DNA of 64,000 nucleotides, taken from Holothuria scabra. Its lineage: Eukaryota > Echinodermata > Holothuroidea > Aspidochirotida > Holothuriidae. This document shows positions 18,801 to 27,036 of the stretch, in pieces. The notes below the pieces were generated by a model. The model was not told the DNA's origin, ran no database searches, and worked only from the letters and a program-made list of their open reading frames with translations. Numbering within the stretch: the stretch's first letter is position 1; each line of letters begins with the position of its first letter. Both the position numbers and the translations under genes were made by a program. The stretch is from contig CM074187.1 of assembly GCA_037179385.1 (NCBI GenBank), positions 14,199,450 through 14,263,449 on the forward strand. The letters run 5' to 3'.

Positions 18801-21452
18801 ATCGGGAATTTGGTTTGGGTCGTACAATTCTTGAAGTCTGATCTGCAAAAATAGACATACCTTGATATTCCACAGAATAAACAGCCTAGCGAATTCCGTT
18901 ACTCATACCAAAAAATACTGGTGTAGGACTTTCACTTCAAGTCGAATTAAAGAAACATTTTCTTCACTCATACTTTAGGCCTAATATGAAAAAAATCACT
19001 GGTCCTTTGAAACTGGTGAAATAGTGCGACGTTACAGGTAGATAACACGTAATGGGCTTACTCTTTATTAACTACTATAAAATTTAAGTCTACAAAGACT
19101 GGCGGGGGCCAGTAAAACAGAGCAAAACTGATGGCACTTTAATACAAAGCGAAGCCTGACTTTAAAAAAAGCGTTTGTTTGCTCTCCTTGCGTAATTCCC
19201 TATATCGCCTAGGCTTTCTAGCAAAGCGCCTTAGAGTGAAAGAAAACATTGCTCCTAACGAAATTCTTCTTCCACAAGGGTGAAATAGATACAGTACTGT
19301 TTTTCTAAATTTTCTTTCATGAAATTCCAAAATTTCTCCAATATATGCTATAGATTTTGAAACAAGTTGTTTCGAAAAGCAACAAATTTTCGAAATCTTT
19401 TAAACGTCTTCAGAGACCCTTTATCCTCAGAGCTTAGATAACATGTTACAATAATGATTAGAATGATCGTCAGATCCAGTGAATCTCTTTGCTAATAGAA
19501 AGTTCGGATTCTTCGATAAATCCCAAATTTAATTTCCCTACAGCAGATCCAGAATTAAAAATTTCTGCAAACAAGAAGCTTCATTTTTTTTATTTATTTC
19601 GGTACATTTTATTAATTTTTTTTTTTTGGTAGAAAAAATACAAATATTTTGGCTTGGCTTGCCCCTAGCTAGCGCCCCGCAAATTGCATTTTAATACAGT
19701 GGTGTTTATTTTTGAAGAACTTCCGGTAAATTTGGGTGCTACCTCCGGAAAAGAGTCCAGCTACGCTACTGGTTAGTGGTCAGCTTACACCAAAGCAGAA
19801 ATCTTCTTACTCTTTTATTAAAGGGCAAATCGCACCTATTTGTACTTTTCTCCCGCAAAAGGCAACAAACCTTAGTTTTGATATGAACGCACCTTCCGGA
19901 GGGAAGACTGGTCGATCATTCAATTGTTCATATTCCTAAAACCACAATTTTATTAGTTAGTGGACTTCAGAGAAAATATGTTCTCTGTCGTTGTTGGGAC
20001 AAGATGGGACATTGTTATGTTCTTTCCATAAGTATGATGACATATGTCCAAGGTAGACCAAAAAATAGAGAAAAATTATCCCAAATGTTGTATAATTAAC
20101 ACATGGGCAATCAGAGTGTTTTAAAATTAAAAGGGAAATCAGAGCTTCACTCCCTAAACTTTTTTCAATCTGAATCGATTGTTCATCAGAACATATTGAA
20201 GACGTATTCGGGTTAAAAGAAACGTTAGTTTAAACTGTACTGTGGAGTGTAAATTTCTGAATATTTGTCTTGTGACAAATCCACACACAGATGCGAGACT
20301 AGACTACTCTATAACACTGTAGCCAATCAAAACGTTAGACTCAGAATACGTATAATTTTTTGTTAGTTTTTAGTCAATTTACAAATGTGTTGAAGAATTA
20401 AAGTTACGAAAAAGTTGTAAAATACTTTGACCGGGTTGCATTGGGCAAAGAATTCGAAAATTGTTTCTTGATTGGTTGTTGCCATTGTATTGTATCGATT
20501 GTATTCTTTGTTCGGATTACGGATTAGGTTAGGGATTAGGGTTATCGTTAGCCAGTTAGGAAATTACTTGTTAAACAGTGTGCATCGCCATAAAAATTGC
20601 GTACTTACATAAATTGAGAGAGGTGAAAGTTTAACTAAATGTCCCGAATAGTTCATACATTTCTCCTGAGCACCCATATAAGTTGTGGTAGGACCAATTG
20701 AGAAACAGCAACTGCGGTTGAATTTATATGCAGTCATTCCACATAAACTCAAACCACTCTCCGTTGTCAGATCTGTGGTTTGTGGTAACTCCGTGTTTGC
20801 TACAGAAAATGAGAGAGAAGTCTCTACACTGAGAACATAAATTAGTCAAAATCATGTCTGAGTTGACTAGTCACGTTAGTCAAAAATAGACTTATATTTG
20901 ACTAACATATTTCGTTTTATACATTTTGTGAACCTCCTTGACTAGGTTTTCACTGTTTTTGCTACGTCCATTGCTACGGAATCAGTCAAATATCACCTCA
21001 AATAAGTCAAATATAAGTGACGAGTGGTTGGTCAATTCAGACACCGTTTTGACTCATTTGTGTTTAAAGTGACTCTTTGCAGGAAAAGTCGTATTGCTCG
21101 TACACTCTTAATATTTGTTCTTATAAAATGCAAAGTTGGTAGTAAAACTAAAATTTGATTGCAAATTAGATAAAGATAAATTCACCGAGAACTGAACATC
21201 CAATTACCATATATAAAAATGTTTCATATACAGTTTATGACATAAGACTTTGATGTTGAGAGATTTATGCATTCAGATACTTTATAGGCAACAATTAGTG
21301 GATGAACTAGTAAAGGTTAGAATGCGTTTTTTTATTGAGGTGAAATACTTACATTGCACGTCTCCTTCATTTGTCATGTCCACTTGAGATAAAACAATAA
21401 TAATGGGTTCCATACACAACAGAATAAGCACAACTAGTATGCTTCGTGGCAT
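6476..21452 (-). CDS. C-type lectin/mucin-like/EGF-repeat type I membrane protein (16 coding exons)
   Basis: Predicted cell-surface protein of 751 residues. Coding exons in transcript order: 21452-21353, 20799-20609, 18842-18721, 18062-17935, 16384-16265, 15223-15185, 13974-13810, 11982-11860, 11601-11458, 11199-11056, 10642-10502, 10048-9923, 9561-9406, 8171-8087, 7240-7185, 6891-6476. All but one boundary is a clear AG/GT pair; the 13974 acceptor is less certain. Every junction keeps frame, and the summed length (2256) divides by three, which strongly supports the model. Order of parts: signal peptide, CTLD, EGF, Thr-rich linker, seven EGFs, transmembrane helix, cytoplasmic tail. The plan recalls vertebrate group XIV lectins (thrombomodulin, CD93, endosialin), but the mucin stretch lies between EGF 1 and 2 rather than next to the membrane. 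Orthology is not established. An adhesion or immune receptor role is inference. Confidence 0.85.
7185..8171 (-). CDS. Exons 14-15: EGF-like domain 8 split by an intron
   Basis: Exon 14 (8171-8087) encodes LCQQLDCQNGGTCFVD to the fourth Cys and ends in phase 2. Exon 15 (7240-7185) completes it with SCTDNFEGETC. Joined, they give a standard non-calcium EGF with six cysteines and the CQNGGTC motif. This is the only EGF of the gene split by an intron, so it probably has a different origin from the phase-1 single-exon units. Confidence 0.82.
8560..8700 (-). mobile_element. SINE fragment in intron 13
   Basis: Shares the blocks 'GAGCACCAAGCACAATGGCAGT' (partly) and, further right, a decayed tRNA-like B-box region with the better copy at 14.6-14.8 kb. 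Strongly diverged. Confidence 0.5.
9406..9561 (-). CDS. Exon 13: calcium-binding EGF-like domain 7
   Basis: Begins NINEC (the Asn comes from the split codon) and continues with six cysteines: a long loop between Cys 3 and 4, CDC, and a last GHC. Phase 1-1. Confidence 0.87.
9923..10048 (-). CDS. Exon 12: EGF-like domain 6
   Basis: Encodes NQCTPQDDTC, then RCARQNGVFVCIC, and ends SLCE. Six cysteines, phase 1-1, acceptor ATTTAG and donor GTAAGT. Less typical than its neighbours but the spacing between Cys 4 and 5 (one residue) is that of EGF. Confidence 0.8.
10502..10642 (-). CDS. Exon 11: calcium-binding EGF-like domain 5
   Basis: Starts DVNEC and contains CLNEAGGFACEC, the signature of calcium-binding EGF domains (acidic residue before the first Cys, and aromatic after Gly before the fourth Cys). 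Six cysteines, phase 1-1. Confidence 0.88.
11056..11199 (-). CDS. Exon 10: EGF-like domain 4
   Basis: Phase 1-1 exon of 48 codons, six cysteines, sister copy of exon 9 (both have EDCVEEFGCEGENIDCDPDE). A further remnant of the same unit, with the exon lost, is visible at about 10925-10990. Confidence 0.88.
11458..11601 (-). CDS. Exon 9: EGF-like domain 3
   Basis: Phase 1-1 exon of 48 codons, six cysteines, with a Ser/Pro/Glu lead before EDCVEEFGCEGENIDC. Nearly identical to exon 10, including about 20 bases of intron beyond its acceptor, so the pair arose by recent tandem duplication. Confidence 0.88.
11860..11982 (-). CDS. Exon 8: EGF-like domain 2
   Basis: Phase 1-1 exon of 41 codons with six cysteines (VPDC, GC, GENIDC, GCIC, TEC). 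Closely related to the next two exons but lacking their extra N-terminal Glu/Ser/Pro lead. Confidence 0.85.
12310..13655. mobile_element. 1.35-kb inverted-repeat element in intron 7
   Basis: Left end ACTGTTAAAAAATTTCT.. and right end (complement) ACTGTTAAAAATTTCTG.. form terminal inverted repeats of about 28 bp running into TGTAAATTTACA. The interior is AT-rich, has many further self-complementary 'CTGTAAATTTACAG' motifs and no coding capacity. A TA lies outside each end, compatible with a TA target duplication, but this is too short to be sure. Non-autonomous; superfamily not assigned. Confidence 0.7.
13810..13974 (-). CDS. Exon 7: mucin-like Thr/Pro repeat
   Basis: Encodes about five units close to EGTTPTA from a 21-bp coding minisatellite, an expected O-glycosylated stalk. 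The donor (ACAG|GTAAC) is clear. The acceptor (CCTGAAG|AA) is weaker, so the upstream border could shift by a few codons. The repeat number is probably polymorphic. Confidence 0.7.
14583..14840 (-). mobile_element. tRNA-derived SINE in intron 6
   Basis: On the minus strand a tRNA-like head shows an A-box-like TAGCGGTAGAG, an anticodon-arm-like TCCGC..GCGGA stem and a B box GGTTCGATTG (plus positions 14772-14781). A conserved body follows that recurs at 8.6, 30.1, 51.9 and 62.4 kb, ending in the shared CAAAGGCCGTGGCCGGCT tail. The T-arm does not pair well, so it is not a working tRNA. Confidence 0.72.
15185..15223 (-). CDS. Exon 6: short Thr-rich linker
   Basis: Thirteen-codon micro-exon encoding DDGTENTTPMATT between TTTCAG and a GTAATA donor, phase 1-1. 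Its phase fits the neighbours, and skipping it would also keep frame. The evidence is composition and phase only, so this is less secure than the EGF exons. Confidence 0.6.
16265..16384 (-). CDS. Exon 5: EGF-like domain 1
   Basis: Forty-codon phase 1-1 exon with six cysteines: DC, GC, DC, then GCVC and a last C. The GENIDC...GCVC.GGYEF pattern is shared with the three tandem EGF exons at 11.1-12.0 kb, so it belongs to the same duplicated lineage although it lies about 4.3 kb away beyond the Thr-rich exons. Confidence 0.85.
17192..17473. mobile_element. Short inverted-repeat element (MITE), CTCACCCCAAAC family
   Basis: Ends CTCTCACTCCAAAC and, in complement, CTCTCACCCCAAAC. It lies in intron 4 of the lectin-EGF gene. 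A second copy occurs at 46253-46603, with shared internal text such as 'CCAATTCTCCTAAC' and 'AGCCCCTCCCAC'. No coding capacity. Confidence 0.65.
17505..17620 (+). repeat. Dispersed ~115-bp repeat, copy 1
   Basis: Matches 20468-20590 along its length ('GTTGCCATTGTATTGTAT', 'GGATTAGGT', 'TAGCCAGTT', 'TTAAACAGT'). Both copies lie in introns of the same gene, in the same orientation. Type unknown. Confidence 0.6.
17935..18062 (-). CDS. Exon 4: C-terminal part of the C-type lectin domain
   Basis: Encodes NWDVYEPTEVCVYVDGG, then KWKTAPCDSFFDAICC, the closing half of the fold with its conserved cysteines. The calcium-site triplet is EPT where sugar-binding members have EPN or QPD, and the usual WND is replaced by KWKTAPC. 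Classical calcium-dependent sugar binding is therefore doubtful. It ends in phase 1 before the first EGF exon. Confidence 0.85.
18721..18842 (-). CDS. Exon 3: central part of the C-type lectin domain
   Basis: Encodes SWIGLAQHENVTGVYIWDL, matching the WIGL core motif of C-type lectins. It begins in phase 0 after TTTTTGCAG and ends in phase 2 at GTAAGT. Asn-Val-Thr is a potential N-glycosylation site. Confidence 0.82.
20468..20590 (+). repeat. Dispersed ~115-bp repeat, copy 2, next to exon 2
   Basis: Second copy of the repeat at 17505-17620. It ends only about 18 bases from the splice donor of exon 2, so it could influence that donor. Confidence 0.6.
20609..20799 (-). CDS. Exon 2: N-terminal third of the C-type lectin domain
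   Basis: After a short Thr-rich lead it encodes LCGMTAYKFNRSCCFS and AQEKCMNYSGHLVKL, the usual opening of a C-type lectin fold: first cysteine, aromatic strand, then the 'A..C...G.LV.L' helix. It enters in phase 1 and leaves in phase 0 at TAT|GTAAGT. Confidence 0.8.
20825..21070. mobile_element. Palindromic MITE-like element with TTTGACTAA motifs (intron 1)
   Basis: Imperfect inverted ends (CACTGAGAACATAAATTAGTCAAA against the complement of the right end, about 17 of 24 positions) enclose repeated AGTCAAA/TTTGACT words in both orientations. No coding capacity. Same general design as the elements at 12.3 and 53.0 kb but a different core word. Confidence 0.5.
21353..21452 (-). CDS. Exon 1: start codon and signal peptide of the lectin-EGF gene
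   Basis: Encodes MPRSILVVLILLCMEPIIIV followed by a polar stretch ending before a GTAAGT donor (phase 1). A basic residue followed by a long hydrophobic core is a typical secretory signal. It is the only ATG suitably placed upstream of the lectin exons. Any 5' untranslated exon cannot be told from the sequence. Confidence 0.8.
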
Positions 21453-23640
21453 GATTATTTATGTCCAATTTTCATAATCAAGATACGACGGTTTCTCAGT
21501 GATTTTCCCACATATCCTCTCTCGAAACAAGACAACGTTATACTGATTTTTCAATCAGTTGATGAAAAGACCCCATCTCTATACCTATTGTTCAAAAATA
21601 TGCAGACAGTTATTTGTCTATACTTCAATAATTCATATTTATTTTCTAAAATTGGTCCACGCCTCGTTGCCCTCGAAAGAGGTCACCTATCCGAATTTTG
21701 GTTATGGTTGCAAAACTATATAATTGCTTATGAATTTTTATTATTATGGCTCTGTAGAGGATTGGTTTCTACAAACAGATTGCAATTAACTCGAGTGCTA
21801 TGGCAACTTATTTCGTTAGAGCGATAACACCTGTTTGGTTAACTCTAGATAACTGCAGTGATGTTCGGCTCTGTTGAAGCAAAAGTCATTCATATTTGAT
21901 ATGTCCATGGATGTATGAAACTTAGTTTACAACAAATAAAGCTGACTGGCACAAGTATAATATTTTGAATACGTCTTGTCGATATATTTACGTTTTCAGA
22001 AGTTCTAGACTGTCTGGCGAAAAGCCGAGCGACATTGATTGTGGCTTGATGACGTTAGTATTACCAATAAATGATGGATAAAAAATTTTACTCCCGGGGA
22101 TTTCTGACAGACAGTTCTGTATGGCCTTGAGTTTTTGCTGAAGGATTCCTTTTATAATAGCTGGAATGAAATTAACCCCATTAGGCAATACTCTGCTCTT
22201 TTCAACCTGGTCACTTTTTCTGAGATCAATACCATGCTTCACTGCAAACTGAACCACAGACAATCATCCAGAGAGATAGCCAATTTAGCGCGTGAAGTCC
22301 AACAGGAAATTTGGTTCTTTGTAGTTTTAGCTCCTCAGAAAGTATTTGTGGTATATAACCTGTTCGCACGGCATTTGATTACCCCATTTTAAATTTTTTC
22401 CAGTGATGGAGATTTTAGAGGTATTGCAGTGCTCGTAAATTTTTGCCTTTCTGTAATCATTCGTTTTTAAAAGCAAACGGCTAATGCGTTTGTCTATTTT
22501 TCAGTGTCTTCATAAGCTCTATATGCTACAAATCCATTATGAAATGAAGTGCGCTTGTTCGTAGTGATAAAAAACAGTAAGAACCATTGGTGGATGGGAC
22601 CCTTTAAAACGCAGTCCAATCAGGAAAGTTTCTATGTAAATCTTGCACTTAAAGTATCTATCTTAGTGACGTATCACGTGTTACTAAATAGGAAAGCGAT
22701 GCTGACACACACAGGCTGTGTAGCTTTCATTCAAGCAGGGAGCTGTTATTTTGAATAACAGCACCCTGATTTAAGCAAGCAATGTAGTCGAAGTCGATGG
22801 CCTCTTTGCTGTGTACGTACGTTGGCGGTAACGACTTTTTCAAGCCACTGACGAAAAACTTTACATATTAGTTCTCGCGTTAAGAGTTTGTCTATAGAAT
22901 TCGGAAATAACTTGAAACGACTTTAAAATTTGATGTATTCCGCTTAAAGAGGTCATTTAGTTGATATCGATAACTTAATGAGAGTGTTTAAGGGTCACTG
23001 TCACATGACAATGCTCTCACTGAGGATAATGCGTCCAGTTTCATATCCAATATTTATAAATAAAAAGTTAAAATTTTGAATCTTGTGGTGTCCTAACTTA
23101 GAACAGTTGTGTACATAATTTGAAACAGTGTCTGGTCACAATTTTTTGGAGAACGAATTGGACAGATAAGTAATCAAAAATTAAACTACGCGGATTGTCT
23201 AAGTTTGACCATTTGTCATTGGTACGTGAAGAAAATTCAACAGCTGTAGAAAAATTGTATTGAATTTCAGTGAACCAACTCAATGAACGGCTTAGAATAT
23301 TAAAATAACGAAGTAATAAAAGATCAATATGTCAACCCATCTTAGTGAAAATTTTAAAAATATTGACATCCTGCAATCTAATATTCCAATGTGTTACATT
23401 GAAACGTTGAAAATGTATAAATTAATGCATGTAAACATGTCAATACCACGCTCTCACTACATTCATTCATTGGTCAACTGTTTAATATTGTTCTCCAAAA
23501 TAATTGGGTTAGGAAATCCGTTTTTAATAGGACTATCAAAACATTAAGGCTGAAATATGAAGGTAATAAAATTTGCGATGAAGCATGATTAGAATACTAG
23601 TAACCTACTTCTTACGTTATATTATACTGCTGTGAGAGAC
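21453..23640. other. Upstream flank of the lectin-EGF gene; no firm gene
   Basis: The presumed promoter of the lectin-EGF gene lies at the left edge, but I see no convincing TATA box. On the minus strand 21988-22248 is an open frame with coding-like composition after a possible TTCAG acceptor, ending MSLGFSPDSLELLKT-stop. I do not recognise it, and it could be a lone last exon or a relic. Confidence 0.3.
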
Positions 23641-23649
23641 ACGAAATTA

Positions 23650-24165
23650 AATTGTTTTCAGTTCCCATTTTTGCAAAGAATACTTGGTGTAAATAATTTT
23701 TATATGAGATAAAGGTTATGTACTTTCTGTCATAAAATTAATAAGTCATTGGAACATGATCTTTTTAGGGAATGTGATTATGTTAATATCTTTTGGTCGG
23801 AAATTGGTAACCTTTGTTTGAGAATTCCTGTTGGAAGTTGATTTTAATAACATAAGGTTTGAGAAGTTTAAAGATGCTAAGCTTCCAACCATTTTTTTTT
23901 TCATTCCATAAGGAAAGTACTATATTTTAAATTGCAAGATAAATAACAATGTCCCAGAAGCCATTGTTTTCTCCTATTAATTTAAATAATACCTAAATTT
24001 TGAATACTATATTTTAGGCAAGGTCAGCAATGAATCCCTTATGACACTTTTCAAGGAAATGTTTACTTTATGATTATGTTATGATGACTTTTATGTTCTA
24101 CTCCTGTTATGACTTATACCGTTGTACCAACGACTGAACAATAAACAAGACAAAAAAAAACGCAC
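23650..24165 (+). pseudogene. 3' end of a decayed L1/Tx1-like LINE with poly(A)
   Basis: One plus frame reads QFPFLQRILGVNNF, a stop, then LCTFCHKINKSLEHDLFREC and VNIFWSEIGNL. This matches the CCHC zinc-knuckle region found after the reverse transcriptase of L1-like LINEs (C-x2-C...H...C, then W). Stops follow. AATAAA at 24140-24145 and an A run at 24152-24160 mark the 3' end. Upstream LINE sequence is too decayed to trace. Confidence 0.6.
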
Positions 24166-25769
24166 TGAAAGGTAAATACGTAATATCGTGACAGCACCGT
24201 AACACCCATTTCAACCTCTTCTTTTGGTGCCAAATTTATGCAAGTAACGTAGGTTCTTCTTCGAACAGTTAAAAAGTATGGATACTGCAAAAGTACTTTG
24301 TCAACTATGAAATTATACTATCCTCGAAAATCTGGAAGTATTTCAAAGAATGAGGCAGTTAACTTTTAAAACGGTCTTGGAGCATCGGTGTTCAATGCTT
24401 TCTGGGAAGGAAACGTTCCACAATAACGACTGTAAATATAAGATAATGATTTAACATTCATAACGAAATTGGGGGGGGGGGTTAAAAACACGATTCTCCT
24501 GAAATTAAAGGCGAAAACGAAAGAATGGCCTTTGAACGAAATAATCTTTCAGAAGTTAAATCTGCAATAAAGGACAAGAACGAAATGTTGCATTTTAATG
24601 TGGATAGAAAGAAAATGCTCAAAAGAATAAATTATCGTTTGAGGTTAAGTTGTCTTGACCTTTTTGTGCACTTTTCTGTTGGTATAGCCAATTTTTTCCC
24701 AATCGCAAATCATATGATACAAATGGGAAAGCTTGGTAAGCTTCAATTAGTGCAATGTAATTGTATCAACAATCGAATCAGGACTGTAACCCCCCGCCCT
24801 ATCTTTTACCATTTGATTTTTGATCAGAATAAAATCACGCTGGTAAGTTTGAGATCCACTTAGCTTGCAGTATCATTGCATACCAAGGACAACGAAATTA
24901 ATATCGGATTTGAAAACCGACCGGTTCACCCGGATGACCGGAGAGTTCAACAAGTGGCTCAAACTAGGTATTTTTATATCACGGATTGTTTAATATATTC
25001 AAAGACTAAATGTAGATAATAAAGATCATCGTTGAGGGAGATCCATGTTCTATGGGGGACTACCTTTGAACAGAAATATCATTATTTCTGCAGTGCAAAT
25101 GTAACACTTACTGACGCTAACTGTTGTTGTTCTCAAATGTATGTTTGAAGTAGCATCCATTGCCACTAAATAGTTTTGGAAGTGAGAACATTTCAGTCAT
25201 TTATCACCAGAATCACCAATGTTCATGGATCTTCGCTGGTAAGCGGACTTTTGCTGGTATAGTAGGTGAATGATCAGTATCAGAGTCCACGTCCCCTGTA
25301 CACAATCACCTGTCCCCATCTGTGACAATCTAATATCATTTAGAAAACCGGAACGGCTTTAATTTTAATAGGTGAAGGTCGTCAACGTGAACAATTCTCG
25401 TCGGAGACAATTTTCCCTGCTTGAATGACCAACAGCCTAGATTCATAATGTAATCTATTTATCATAACGACGTCATCACTTTCAATACCAAGCAATTAAA
25501 AAAAGCTGCCACGAAGCGTAACGCTTCGTGACCTCAAAAAATAGAAATAAATTTCGTCACACTTCAGTAGATACATTCAACACCAATATAGCAGGCGTGC
25601 ACTAGTTTTATAAACGTGATGTACGAAACATCACAAGAAGGACTAATGAAAGTATTTTCGACGTTACATTTTTTAATTCTTCGAACTTTTTCTTGCTTTC
25701 TTTGCTTGCTTGTCTTGTTTGCCAAAACTTCAATTGACGCCCTGCAAAGAGATTTCCCAACAAACAAAC
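24166..25769. other. No recognised gene
   Basis: Contains a G run at about 24472-24481 and a 21-bp near-perfect palindrome (CACGAAGCGTAACGCTTCGTG) at 25510-25530. A 112-codon plus frame at 24525-24863 shows no domain and is not supported. Confidence 0.4.
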
Positions 25770-27036
25770 ATGTCAGACAATCAAGAACAGAGACATCTAC
25801 TTGGTGATTTGCGCAAAGCTTTTAAAAATTTCCTTGAGATTCTGAATGAGTTGAAACCGCATGGGAGAGATTTGATCACAGAGATAATACGTAAGGGAGT
25901 ATGACGTGCGTAGAGAGAATTTTTAATGTTTTCGAGGTACCTGGGGGAATTTCGATAGTCAGACATAATCTGTAAATCGTGGAAATTGCAAAAAAAATAA
26001 ATAAAAGCGGGCAGACATTTTGAAGTTTAAAATTTTCTACCACCTCCGCTGACTGTTTATTTAGAATCCTGCGTTGTGATTGGTTTAACAATGGCAGATT
26101 ATTCTCCAACACACCGGCCGTTATAATGATTTGTAGAAGCCTTTAGCAAGTTAACCTCAAAAAGGTACATTTTCGGGATGGTAGAGAAGGACTCGACTCC
26201 AAATTTGTAAACAATAACGGACTCGGCTTCGCCTCGTCCGTTGTTTTTCCAAATTTGAAGTTCCGACGGTTTATTTACCAACAATGCTCCGAAAAATGCA
26301 GTTTTTACCTTAAGTAAAATCCCCTGGCCGAACAGAGGGAGTTGATTTGTCCGTATGAACTTTCTTGGAAAAAGAATCACCTCTGGAAATTATAAGGACT
26401 CGAGAGAATTTGAATGCTGCTGCGTTCGCATTTGCCATCTAATTTTTCCGTGGTTTAATAATTATGTAAGCACCGTAGAGCATCAATACAGTGAATCCTT
26501 TGCAAATAACCAAACCTTAAGGGCGCTTAACGCGCTGTCAGTCTAAATGATGTATTGTTGTGGAAACGCACCTGAAATGCATCTAAATTATTAATCTATT
26601 AATCTTTTCAAAGGGGTTGGTTAGTCATAGGGCATGCATATGACTGTAAACGGCCAATAAACGTCGTTTGAAGCAGAACTAAAAAGTGCAGGAATGTGAA
26701 AAGGGGCACTTCTTGTTGTCTTCTTCTTCTTTTGCAAAGTCGTGTCTTCAATCTTCAGTCAAAAACTCCAAAAGGCCAAAAAAGTTATCACAGAGCGTAC
26801 AGAAACAGTTAAAAGAAGCCAACACTGGCGACACAACCCAAACAAAAAATTCAACTGGAGCTAAATTGATATACAGAGACAAAATCACAAAGCAACAAGT
26901 GCAAGTAAAAACAAACAACAAAAGGGCCTTAGAGAGCTGGCTGGGTGAGGACCCATGTGTTTGTCGATGGGTCTCTGATGCAACTCAAGTGGACGATTCA
27001 GTCAGAGATAACAGAACGAAAGGAAGAAAGACGTAA
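25770..27036 (+). CDS. Weak candidate two-exon gene, unknown product
   Basis: An ATG at 25770 opens MSDNQEQRHLLGDLRKAFKN, a polar, possibly helical stretch, and reaches a consensus-like donor ATAATAC|GTAAGG at 25891. A pyrimidine-rich acceptor ending CTTCAG at 26758 would continue in the right phase into a Lys/Gln/Thr-rich frame to the stop at 27036, giving about 132 residues. The match of phase may be chance. No homologue comes to mind. Confidence 0.2.
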
